Positions 29,160 to 36,891 of a stretch of DNA of 64,000 nucleotides are shown here, piece by piece. Positions within the stretch are counted from its first letter, which is position 1. Each line of letters starts with the position of its first letter. The position numbers and the translations under genes are program-made. Source of the stretch: CAVVYJ01 sp963752495 (lineage in GTDB: Bacteria > Pseudomonadota > Gammaproteobacteria > Burkholderiales > Methylophilaceae); assembly GCA_963752495.1 (NCBI GenBank), contig CAVVYJ010000002.1:930001-994000 (forward strand), read 5' to 3'. The notes below the pieces were generated by a model that saw nothing but the letters and a program-made list of their open reading frames with translations, made no database searches and had not been told where the DNA came from.

Positions 29160-30638
29160 ATGTGTGGAATTTTAGGCATTGTAGGTAAAAATCCAGTCAA
29201 CCAGTTGTTATATGATGGTTTGCTGGTTCTACAACATCGCGGGCAAGATGCTGCTGGTATTGTAACATGCGATGGAAACACATTTTTTATGCATAAAAAC
29301 AATGGGTTGGTGAAAGATGTATTTCACACCCGACACATGCGCAGCTTAATTGGCAACGCAGGTATTGCACATGTGCGCTATCCTACTGCAGGTTCATCCA
29401 GTGCTGCAGAGGCTCAGCCATTTTATGTCAACTCTCCGTTTGGTATCGTGTTAGGCCATAACGGCAATCTTACCAACTCGGAGCAATTAAAGTCTGAAAT
29501 GTTCCGCCAAGATTTACGGCACATCAATACAACCTCTGACTCAGAAGTGCTCTTAAATGTGCTTGCGCACGAGATTGAAAAAACCTCAAAAAGTGCTGTA
29601 CTCAATACAGATATGGCCTTTGATGCGGTTGCTGGCGTGCATCGCCGTTGCAAGGGGGCTTATGCTGTGGTGGCGATGATTGCCAATTTTGGTTTGTTAG
29701 CATTTCGTGATCCATACGGCATTCGCCCGTTGGTGATAGGTAAATTGGAAACTGAAAAAGGCACGGAATATATCGTTGCGTCAGAAAGCGTCGCGCTAGA
29801 TGTGCTGGGGTTTAAGCTTATTCGTGATGTCGAGCCTGGTGAAGCAGTTTTTATCGATATGGAAGGTAATTTCTTTAGCCGTCAATGTGCTGAAAAGCCA
29901 AAACTCACCCCCTGTATTTTTGAATATGTTTATCTTGCGCGTCCGGATTCAGTAATCGATGGCGTTTCGGTATATCAAACACGCCTTGATATGGGTGCGA
30001 GTTTGGCAGAGAAAATCAAGCGTGAATGGAGCCATCTTGATATTGATGTGGTTATTCCTATTCCTGACACAAGCCGACCTAGCGCACTACAAGTTGGCAT
30101 TGCATTAGGCGTTGAATACCGCGAGGGCTTCATTAAAAATCGTTATATCGGCCGCACCTTTATTATGCCAGGACAAGCTTTACGTAAAAAATCGGTGCGA
30201 CAAAAACTAAACCCGATTGGTATTGAGTTTAAAGACAAAAATGTTTTGCTTGTGGATGATTCTATTGTGCGCGGCACGACTTCGCAGCAAATCGTCCAAA
30301 TGGCACGTGACGCAGGCGCTAAAAAAGTATATTTTGCTTCTGCAGCGCCACCAGTTCGTTTCCCCAATGTGTATGGCATTGACATGCCGAGTCGTGATGA
30401 GTTGCTGGCAACAGGACGTTCTGACGATGAGATTTGCAAAGAAATTGGCGCAGATGGGCTTATTTACCAAGATTTGGATGCATTGGTCGAGGATATAAAG
30501 ACCTCTAATCCAAAAATCAAACAGTTTGATTGTAGCTGCTTTGATGGCAAGTATATTACTGGTGATGTGGATGCGGCTTATTTGAACCGCATTGAGACAG
30601 CCCGTGGCGATATCAATAAAAACCAAAAACCACGCTAA
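29160..30638 (+). CDS. purF: Amidophosphoribosyltransferase
   Basis: PurF makes phosphoribosylamine from PRPP and glutamine, the committed step of purine synthesis. The N-terminal nucleophile Cys2 is in MCGILGIVG; LQHRGQDAAGI and the Ntn-hydrolase core follow. The PRPP loop VLLVDDSIVRGTTSQQI lies near residues 362-378. The 492 residues end FDGKYITGDVDAAYL, as in bacterial PurF. The gene closes the trp-acc-fol-pur run. Confidence 0.97.
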   Translation: MCGILGIVGKNPVNQLLYDGLLVLQHRGQDAAGIVTCDGNTFFMHKNNGLVKDVFHTRHMRSLIGNAGIAHVRYPTAGSSSAAEAQPFYVNSPFGIVLGHNGNLTNSEQLKSEMFRQDLRHINTTSDSEVLLNVLAHEIEKTSKSAVLNTDMAFDAVAGVHRRCKGAYAVVAMIANFGLLAFRDPYGIRPLVIGKLETEKGTEYIVASESVALDVLGFKLIRDVEPGEAVFIDMEGNFFSRQCAEKPKLTPCIFEYVYLARPDSVIDGVSVYQTRLDMGASLAEKIKREWSHLDIDVVIPIPDTSRPSALQVGIALGVEYREGFIKNRYIGRTFIMPGQALRKKSVRQKLNPIGIEFKDKNVLLVDDSIVRGTTSQQIVQMARDAGAKKVYFASAAPPVRFPNVYGIDMPSRDELLATGRSDDEICKEIGADGLIYQDLDALVEDIKTSNPKIKQFDCSCFDGKYITGDVDAAYLNRIETARGDINKNQKPR

Positions 30639-30697
30639 CTCCAGCACGCAAATGGATTTAAACCTGATTGATAGTGAATTAGCTACACTAGATTAGG

Positions 30698-30715
30698 ATG
30701 GCCCTAGTAGGCCAT
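30698..30715. repeat. Small inverted repeat in the purF-wecE gap
   Basis: ATGGCC and GGCCAT flank a CTAGTA loop, 60 bp after the purF stop. There is a T-rich stretch 20 nt later but no T-tract directly after the stem, so it is at best a weak terminator candidate. The rest of the 147-bp gap shows nothing definite. Confidence 0.35.
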
Positions 30716-30785
30716 ACCATTTTGCTGCTTTTTTGCATAATATGGACCCATACTTTAAATAAACTGAGTTTTTAGAAACTGCCCT

Positions 30786-31901
30786 ATGATTCCATTCAAC
30801 AAACCTTATTTCACCGGCAAAGAGCTCGACTACATTCGCAAATCGCATGAAGTTGGTAATTTGTCGGGCGATGGTGCGTTTACGCATAAAGTTAACGCTT
30901 GGTTGGAGAGCCAAACCAACACGCAAAAGGCCTTACTAACTCATTCGTGCACCGCTGCGCTAGAAATGGCAGCAATACTGGCGGATATTCAGCCAGGCGA
31001 CGAGGTTGTCATGCCTTCTTACACCTTTGTATCTACCGCAAATGCTTTTGTATTGCGTGGTGGCGTGCCGGTTTTTGTTGATATTCGACCTGATACGCTA
31101 AATATCGATGAGAAACTCATCGAAGCTGCTATTACGCCGCGCACCAAGGCCATTGCGCCAGTACATTACGCGGGCGTGGGTTGCGATATGGATACTATTT
31201 TGGCCATCGCAAATAAGCACAATTTGTTGGTGATTGAAGATGCCGCGCAGGGTGTGATGGCGAGCTACAAAGGCAAAGCGCTCGGCACAATGGGGCACTT
31301 GGGTGCATATTCATTTCACGAAACAAAAAATATTATTTCAGGCGAAGGCGGCGCATTGTTGATTAACGATGAGCGGTTCTCATTGCGAGCAGAGATTATC
31401 CGCGAAAAAGGTACCAATCGCAGCCAGTTTTATCGTGGACAGGTGGATAAATATACATGGCAGGATGCAGGTTCGTCTTATTTGCCGGGTGAGGATGTTG
31501 CAGCATTTTTGTATGCTCAATTAGAATGTGCGCAGGAGATTACTAACAAGCGACTGGCGATTTGGAAAACTTACCATGATGCGTTTGAGTCGTTGGAGCA
31601 AAAAGGCGAGCTCAGGCGCCCGATAATTCCTGAGGAATGTAAGCATAACGCACATATGTACTATATTTTGCTCGAGTCGTTGGAGCATCGCACTAAACTG
31701 ATTGAGAATTTTAAAAAGCGAAATATTCACCCAGTGTTTCACTACATTCCGCTACATAGTGCACCGGCAGGCAAAAAATTTGCACGCGCACATGGCGATT
31801 TAAAATACACCAACGATTTGTCAGATCGCTTGCTACGTCTACCATTGTGGGTGGGGTTGGAGAGCATGCAAGGCGAAGTACTTAAAGTGATGGGTGTTTA
31901 A
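30786..31901 (+). CDS. wecE: dTDP-4-amino-4,6-dideoxygalactose transaminase (WecE/RffA family)
   Basis: WecE transfers an amino group to dTDP-4-keto-6-deoxyglucose to make dTDP-Fuc4N for surface polysaccharide. The 371-residue protein matches the E. coli enzyme over its length: MIPFNKPYFTGKELDYIR, QPGDEVVMPSYTFVSTANAF, VPVHYAG-like APVHYAGVGCDMDTI, the PLP lysine Lys181 in FHETKN, and REKGTNRSQFFRGQ-like REKGTNRSQFYRGQVDKYTW. It interrupts the usual purF-metZ neighbourhood and has no glycan-pathway neighbour here. Confidence 0.9.
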   Translation: MIPFNKPYFTGKELDYIRKSHEVGNLSGDGAFTHKVNAWLESQTNTQKALLTHSCTAALEMAAILADIQPGDEVVMPSYTFVSTANAFVLRGGVPVFVDIRPDTLNIDEKLIEAAITPRTKAIAPVHYAGVGCDMDTILAIANKHNLLVIEDAAQGVMASYKGKALGTMGHLGAYSFHETKNIISGEGGALLINDERFSLRAEIIREKGTNRSQFYRGQVDKYTWQDAGSSYLPGEDVAAFLYAQLECAQEITNKRLAIWKTYHDAFESLEQKGELRRPIIPEECKHNAHMYYILLESLEHRTKLIENFKKRNIHPVFHYIPLHSAPAGKKFARAHGDLKYTNDLSDRLLRLPLWVGLESMQGEVLKVMGV

Positions 31902-31907
31902 TATTTC

Positions 31908-31936
31908 TTGACACGATATTTTAAAGGCGTTAAATA
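31908..31936 (+). promoter_or_regulatory. Predicted sigma-70 promoter for metZ
   Basis: A perfect -35 box TTGACA (31908-31913), a 17-bp spacer and a -10 box TAAATA (31931-31936) begin 7 bp after the wecE stop. A TATAAT at 31935-31940 is an alternative -10 with a longer spacer. Either places transcription start at or just after the first base of the riboswitch aptamer. Confidence 0.7.
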
Positions 31937-31940
31937 TAAT

Positions 31941-32017
31941 TGCGCTGATTTGAGTGGCCAATCTTAAACAAAGCCTTACTCAGCTTGCGAGCGCATAATA
32001 AATTCTGCTAAAGCGAG
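31941..32017 (+). promoter_or_regulatory. SAM-II-class riboswitch aptamer (candidate) upstream of metZ
   Basis: The stretch shows the SAM-II order of conserved parts: P1 strand TGCGC (31941-31945), TGATTT (31946-31951), the P1 partner GCGCA (31991-31995), TAATAAA (31996-32002) and GCTAAA (32007-32012) ahead of a purine-rich GCGAGG. An additional hairpin (GAGT/ACTC and GGC/GCC) sits in the loop between the P1 strands, lengthening the usually compact aptamer. It precedes a methionine gene, as SAM-II does in alphaproteobacteria. SAM-V shares much of the core and is the main alternative. The pseudoknot was not modelled. Confidence 0.7.
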
Positions 32018-32066
32018 GAAAAAAAGAACCCGTTTTAGCTTATTCTTAGCTTCAACGGGTTTTTTA
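32007..32066 (+). terminator. Riboswitch expression platform: antiterminator and terminator
   Basis: The terminator stem is AACCCGTT (32027-32034) with AACGGGTT (32054-32061), followed by a T-run. The aptamer 3' strand GCTAAAGCG (32007-32015) can instead pair with CGTTTTAGC (32031-32039) over nine bases with one G-U pair. That pairing uses part of the terminator left arm. So SAM binding, which would hold GCTAAA in the aptamer, should free the terminator and switch metZ off. This logic is inference from complementarity. Confidence 0.72.
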
Positions 32067-32098
32067 ATGCCTGTTATTTATGTGATGTGAGAAGTGTA

Positions 32099-33278
32099 AT
32101 GACTAAAAAACAATATCATCCTGAAACCTTATCTGTCCGCGCAGGCAGTGAGATGACCGAGTTCGGTGAAAATTCAGAAGCACTGTTTTTAAACTCCAGT
32201 TTCAGGTTTAAAAATGCGGCTCAAGCCGCAGCGCGCTTTGGCGGCACCGAGTCGGGTAATATCTATTCGCGTTTTACTAATCCAACCGTGACAATGTTTC
32301 AAAATAAACTGGCGGCGCTAGAAGGTGCAGAGCAATGCGTAGCAACTTCTACCGGCATGTCCGCTATATTGGCTACTGTGATGGCTTTATGCAGCGCTGG
32401 CGACCATGTGGTGGCCTCGCGCAGTATTTTTGGCACCTCGGTACAATTATTCAGCAACATTCTTGCGCGCTGGGGTTTGCAAGTGACATTTGTTTCTTTA
32501 ACAGATACAAACGCATGGCAAGCTGCGATTACGCCTAAAACCAAACTATTTTTTGTGGAAACACCATCTAATCCGCTCACCGAAGTTTGCGATATTCGAG
32601 CCTTGGCTGATATTGCCCACAAGGCAGGTATTTACTTGGTTGTAGATAATTGCTTTTGTACACCGGCCATTCAGAAACCACTAGATTTTGGCGCAGATAT
32701 TATTATTCACTCCGCGACTAAGTATATTGACGGGCAGGGCAGATGCTTGGGCGGTGCGGTGTTGGGCTCAAAAGCGCTGATGGAGCCTGTGTATGGATTT
32801 TTGCGCACAGCAGGCGTTACCATGAGTGCTTTTAATGCTTGGGTGTTTTTAAAGGGCTTGGAAACCTTGCATGTGCGTATGGAAGCACATGCTAAGCGCG
32901 CGCTTGAATTGGCAACTTGGCTAGAAACACAACCGCAGGTAGCGCGTGTGTATTACCCTGGCCTGAAATCGCATCCGCAACATGCGCTTGCTATGAAGCA
33001 GCAAGTTAACGGCGGTGGTATTGTAAGCTTTGAAGTTAAACCAAAAGTGGGTCAAACGCAGCAGCAAGCCGCGTGGGCGCTGATAGATGCGACCGAGCTG
33101 ATTTCGATTACCGCAAACTTGGGCGATGCCAAAAGCACCATCACGCACCCGGCTACCACTACGCACAGCCGCATCACGGCTGAGGCGCGGGCAGAAGTCG
33201 GGCATCAAAGATAATTTGGTGCGTATTGCGGTGGGTTTAGAACATGTGGATGATTTGAAAGCGGATTTGAGGTTTTAG
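32099..33278 (+). CDS. metZ: O-succinylhomoserine sulfhydrylase (frameshifted at 3' end)
   Basis: MetZ makes homocysteine directly from O-succinylhomoserine and sulfide. ATG 32099 gives MTKKQYHPETLSVRAG. The Cys/Met-metabolism PLP fold follows with ESGNIYSRFTNPTV, the PLP lysine in HSATKYIDGQGRCLGG, and SLGDAKS-like NLGDAKSTITHPATTTHSR. A one-base shift near 33200 ends the written frame early; the next frame continues GIKDNLVRIAVGLEHVDDLK to a stop at 33278. The corrected length is about 393 residues. Expression is probably controlled by the SAM riboswitch upstream. Sulfide would come from the cys operon at 57-63 kb. Confidence 0.92.
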
Positions 33279-33295
33279 TAAAATTTCGGGTGAAT

Positions 33296-33323
33296 AAAAA
33301 ATGGGGCATTAGCCCCATTTTTT
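33296..33323. terminator. Bidirectional terminator between metZ and peroxiredoxin
   Basis: AAAAATGGGG-C-ATTA-G-CCCCATTTTT forms a strong stem with A-tract and T-tract on opposite sides, so it can end both the rightward metZ and the leftward peroxiredoxin transcripts. Confidence 0.87.
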
Positions 33324-33351
33324 AATTTTCAAGATGAATTACTACTGTAAA

Positions 33352-33954
33352 TTATAAGTCTTTTGCGTTTTCTGCCAGATATTTGGCTACACCTTCAGTT
33401 GAAGCACCCATGCCTGGCTTACCTTTTTTCCAGCCTGCAGGGCAAACCTCGCCGTGCTCTTCAAAGAATTGAAGCGCGTCTACCATGCGCAACATTTCGT
33501 CAATATCGCGGCCTAATGGCAAATCGTTTACCACTTGGTGCACCACTACGCCGGCTTTGTTGATGAGGAATGAGCCGCGATACGCTACGCCGCCTTCAGC
33601 TTCCACATCATAGGCCTTGCAGATTTCGTGTTTGATGTCTGCTACCAATGGATAGCCAACTTGACCAATACCGCCGTTGTTGATTGGGGTGTTTTTCCAA
33701 GCTAAATGAGTAAAGTGTGAGTCGATAGAAACGCCAATCACTTCTACGCCACGACTTTTGAAATCAGCCAAACGGTGATCAAATGCAATCAGTTCAGATG
33801 GGCACACAAAAGTGAAATCGAGCGGGTAAAAGAAAATGACCGCTTCTTTGCCTTTGATAAATTTTGCCAGATTGAAGTTTTCATCAATACTGTTGTCGCC
33901 CATAACGGCTGCTGCGGTAAAGTCTGGTGCGGGTTTTCCTACTAGTACTGCCAT
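33352..33954 (-). CDS. 2-Cys peroxiredoxin (AhpC/TSA family)
   Basis: The 200-residue peroxidase reduces hydrogen peroxide and organic peroxides through a redox-active cysteine. The peroxidatic Cys51 is in FFYPLDFTFVCPSE and the resolving Cys171 is in HGEVCPAGW, the typical 2-Cys pattern; the C terminus ends in a YLAENAKDL-type tail. It has a strong AGGAGA ribosome-binding site. It stands alone with a shared terminator at the 3' end. The downstream reductant is not seen in the window. Confidence 0.94.
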   Translation of the reverse strand: MAVLVGKPAPDFTAAAVMGDNSIDENFNLAKFIKGKEAVIFFYPLDFTFVCPSELIAFDHRLADFKSRGVEVIGVSIDSHFTHLAWKNTPINNGGIGQVGYPLVADIKHEICKAYDVEAEGGVAYRGSFLINKAGVVVHQVVNDLPLGRDIDEMLRMVDALQFFEEHGEVCPAGWKKGKPGMGASTEGVAKYLAENAKDL

Positions 33955-34057
33955 TTAAATCTCCTGATTTATTGTTTGTGAATTAATTCATATACATCAG
34001 GTATGTGAGGGCTTAAATGGCTATTTCAAGCCCTTTGGCAGCAATTTAGTAGAATCT

Positions 34058-34636
34058 TCAGTTTAAGTCTTCGCGAAGCGATTCCAGCTGATTAACAGGG
34101 ATGACGGTACTCACGTTGTAATTCGGGTGGTCGCAGCCCAATGTGACTTTAGCGCCATACTTAATGGCGTTTTTAGCTGCTTCATTAAATTCAAAGCGGC
34201 AAAAATGCACAGCGCTGGTTTTGGTTTCGTTTTCTCGCGCTAAATCTTCATCTGCAATGGCATATACGCGCTTAAAACCATCGACTTCGATGTAGACTCT
34301 GTCTTCAATACCAATGAGCTTGGTAAGTGCAACCTTGCGTTCTTCCACATCGGTATATTCAATGAGCATGGTGGCTTTCCAGTTATCTCCGTCGGGTACC
34401 AAAGGCGAATAAGCTTCAATTTCATCTAAGATGCCTTGCTCTTCAAATTGTTTTTCTACGCGTAAAATCTCTTGAATTTGGTAGCGAATTGTAAGCTCGC
34501 TTTCAAACTGCATCGTCATATGATCGCCAAGCGCAACCGAGCGAAGACGGCGTAGAGCCATAATTTCTGCTTTATTTTCTTTACGGTATTTGCTATAGGC
34601 TTCCAGCGTCATAATATTTTCGCGTGTAATGCTCAT
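34058..34636 (-). CDS. DUF3501 family protein
   Basis: This 192-residue protein belongs to DUF3501, recognised from its start SITRENIMTLEAYSKYR, RLRSVALGDHMTMQFES and the terminal CDHPNYNVSTVIP. DUF3501 genes commonly travel with rubrerythrin and the CCG-domain Fe-S protein, exactly as here. The biochemical function is unknown; a part in an electron-transfer or peroxide-defence unit is inferred from the neighbours. It ends the leftward operon and follows the 37-nt hairpin element. Confidence 0.82.
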   Translation of the reverse strand: MSITRENIMTLEAYSKYRKENKAEIMALRRLRSVALGDHMTMQFESELTIRYQIQEILRVEKQFEEQGILDEIEAYSPLVPDGDNWKATMLIEYTDVEERKVALTKLIGIEDRVYIEVDGFKRVYAIADEDLARENETKTSAVHFCRFEFNEAAKNAIKYGAKVTLGCDHPNYNVSTVIPVNQLESLREDLN

Positions 34637-34663
34637 TTTACTTCCTTATAAATTCAAAATAGA

Positions 34664-34700
34664 TGCCCTGAAAACCAATATCCATGCGGCCTTAAGGGCA
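34664..34700 (-). repeat. 37-nt hairpin repeat with invariant 15-nt loop, copy 1
   Basis: Stem TGCCCT (34664-34669) and AGGGCA (34695-34700) close a loop containing ACCAATATCCATGCG (34674-34688, + strand). It fills most of the 66-bp gap after the Fe-S protein stop. It has the same length and layout as the copy at 55035-55071. On the minus strand it is followed by TCTATTTT. See findings. Confidence 0.7.
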
Positions 34701-34702
34701 GG

Positions 34703-36052
34703 TTATTCAATACCATAAGCCATGCGCGCAAGGCTTAAAGGATGCGCTAATTCGGCAGGTTTTTGTGCGTTGACCAAGTTATTTTCTGTCATCATTTGCT
34801 CAATGTGATGCCCCGCCAATTGGCAATCAGAGCTGATGTAATCTGGCTCGTTATTCGCCATCAGTTTAGCTACTGGTTTACCGATTTTTTTCGCCATAGC
34901 ATGATGTGCCTTCTTAACGCCGTAAGTACCTGCGTGACCAGAGCAGCGCTCGACTGTATTAATGCTGGTTTCTGGAATTAGCTTCAAGAACTCTTCCGTT
35001 TTTTTGCCAATATTCTGCACGCGTCCGTGGCAGGGGATGTGGTAACTAATCTTGCCAAGTGGTTTTTTAAAGTCGGTTTTGAGTAAGCCGTCTTTTTTGC
35101 GCGCGATTAAGTATTCAAATGGATCCCACATCGCTTCTTGGACCGTTTTAACATCTGCATCATGCGGAAACATGAGCGGAATTTCCTGTTTGAACATCAG
35201 TGTGCAGGAAGGTATGGCAGAAAGAATCGCATAGCCTTCTTTGGCATATTTGGCCAGATGGGGAATATTAGCTTCTTTGCTTTTTGCGACAGATTCCAAA
35301 TCGCCAAGCTCGAGTTTCGGCATGCCGCAGCATTGTTCTTTATCCACTAAAATATATGGAATCTCATTGTGATCGAGCACTTTGAGCAAATCGTGGCCAA
35401 TGCCAGGCTCATTATAGTTGACGTAACACGTTGAATATATAGCAACTTTACCAGGTGTACGTTCCCCATCTTTCGCTGCAAATTCTTTACTTTTTTCTGC
35501 GCCATGACGGAATTTCTCAGTCGCAAAACTTGGCATCCAGGCGTTTTTATCTACGCCTAAGGTTACTTCCATTACGTTTCGCATGAGTTTGGTGCTATTC
35601 ACCGCGTTAATGGTTTGCACTACGATAGGAATGCCCGCAAATTGACCATGTACATCGGTACTGGCTAGCAGCTTTTCATTAAAACCTACTTCACCTTTTT
35701 TAAATTTCACCGCTTTGGCACGAAGCATCGTATGCGGAAAGTCCAAATTCCACTCGTGTGGCGGCGTATAGGGACATTTGGTCATGTAGCAAAGGTCGCA
35801 CATATAGCACTGGTCAACCACTTTCATAAAATCTTTTTTGTCGACGCCTTCTACTTCCATGGTGGGATTGTTGTCGACCAGATCAAAAAGCGTTGGGAAA
35901 CTGTTGCATAAGCTTACACAGCGGCGACAGCCATGACAGATGTCAAAGATGCGCTCTAGCTCGTGGTTTAAGCTTTCTTCGTTGTAGAAGTCTGGATTTT
36001 GCCAATCTAAGGCATGACGGGTAGGTGCTTCTAGATTACCTTCTCGGCTCAT
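34703..36052 (-). CDS. (Fe-S)-binding oxidoreductase with CCG domains (GlpC/HdrD-like)
   Basis: The 449-residue protein has two N-terminal 4Fe-4S motifs, CHGCRRCVSLCNSFP (about 35-49) and CYMCDLCYMTKCPY (about 82-95). Two cysteine-rich CCG-type segments follow: CCGMPKLELGD near 240 and CHGRVQNIG with ERCSGHAGTYG near 335-375. These are the features of the heterodisulfide-reductase-related family. It lies between rubrerythrin and DUF3501 in a known three-gene arrangement. It probably passes electrons to or from rubrerythrin, but the partner is inferred. Confidence 0.87.
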   Translation of the reverse strand: MSREGNLEAPTRHALDWQNPDFYNEESLNHELERIFDICHGCRRCVSLCNSFPTLFDLVDNNPTMEVEGVDKKDFMKVVDQCYMCDLCYMTKCPYTPPHEWNLDFPHTMLRAKAVKFKKGEVGFNEKLLASTDVHGQFAGIPIVVQTINAVNSTKLMRNVMEVTLGVDKNAWMPSFATEKFRHGAEKSKEFAAKDGERTPGKVAIYSTCYVNYNEPGIGHDLLKVLDHNEIPYILVDKEQCCGMPKLELGDLESVAKSKEANIPHLAKYAKEGYAILSAIPSCTLMFKQEIPLMFPHDADVKTVQEAMWDPFEYLIARKKDGLLKTDFKKPLGKISYHIPCHGRVQNIGKKTEEFLKLIPETSINTVERCSGHAGTYGVKKAHHAMAKKIGKPVAKLMANNEPDYISSDCQLAGHHIEQMMTENNLVNAQKPAELAHPLSLARMAYGIE

Positions 36053-36148
36053 TGCGTTCCTTTGGATAATTTATGGATGATGTGAATGCGTAAACGGAAT
36101 TATGTTGCGCATTCACATCATCCCCCTTCGAAAGAGGGATGATAAAAG

Positions 36149-36568
36149 TTAGTCTACTAACTCAGTAAGCGCTTTAGCATAGCGGTTTGCGTGTGAACGC
36201 TCCGCTTTTGCGAGTGTCTCGAACCAATCGGCAATTTCGTCGAAACCTTCTTCACGTGCTGTTCTGGCCATGCCTGGGTACATGTCCGTGTACTCATGTG
36301 TTTCACCGGCTACTGCAGATTCCAAATTTTGGCGTGTAGGGCCAATCGGTAAGCCAGTTGCTGGGTCACCAGAAGCTTCTAAGAACTCCAAGTGACCGTG
36401 TGCGTGGCCGGTTTCACCTTCCGCAGTAGAACGGAATAGCGCTGCAACGTCATTTTGACCTTCAATATCAGCTTTGTTCGCGAAATATAGATAACGACGA
36501 TTTGCTTGTGATTCGCCCGCAAAAGCGTCTTTTAAGCTTTGCTCGGTTTTTGATCCTTTAAGTTGCAT
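36149..36568 (-). CDS. Rubrerythrin (short, without rubredoxin domain)
   Basis: This di-iron peroxidase of 139 residues has the ferritin-like ligand motifs GESQANRRYLYFA, EGETGHAHGH, ETHEYTDMYPGMA and AERSHANRYAKAL. The usual C-terminal rubredoxin domain (CxxCG pairs) is absent, so it needs an external electron donor. The adjacent Fe-S protein is a candidate. An AAAGGAGAG ribosome-binding site precedes the start. The gene faces the AT-rich, palindrome-bearing region before gyrA. Confidence 0.93.
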   Translation of the reverse strand: MQLKGSKTEQSLKDAFAGESQANRRYLYFANKADIEGQNDVAALFRSTAEGETGHAHGHLEFLEASGDPATGLPIGPTRQNLESAVAGETHEYTDMYPGMARTAREEGFDEIADWFETLAKAERSHANRYAKALTELVD

Positions 36569-36891
36569 GATGCTCTCCTTTGGTTATGTATTTAATATGC
36601 GCAGATTTACCTGAACAGTAGATTAATTTTACGCTTTAGGTAGCGCACGTCTAGTTTAATATTTTTATTGATATGATTAGTAAAATTAATCATATCTTAT
36701 ATTTAAGATAAATAATTTTATAGCATAATTATGCTCTTATTGCATTAATAAATTTATTGCTAATTAACCTATTAAAAAACATGCAATAACACTGCTTTAA
36801 TATGCCAAATATGTTAAGATTTAACGATTAAAAATCCTATAAAAACGCACTTCAAAAAGTAGCAAATTCACAGAAAAATACGGAATAAATA
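36569..36891. promoter_or_regulatory. AT-rich divergent rubrerythrin/gyrA control region with palindromes
   Basis: This 323-bp gap has no credible ORF. It holds a perfect 10-bp inverted repeat GATATGATTA (36670-36679) with TAATCATATC (36687-36696), separated by 7 bp. A shorter TCTTA/TAAGA pair adjoins it near 36695-36708. A perfect 14-bp palindrome AGCATAATTATGCT lies at 36722-36735. These could be operators for the leftward rubrerythrin operon or for gyrA. No regulator can be named from sequence and no strong promoter boxes stand out. Confidence 0.55.
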
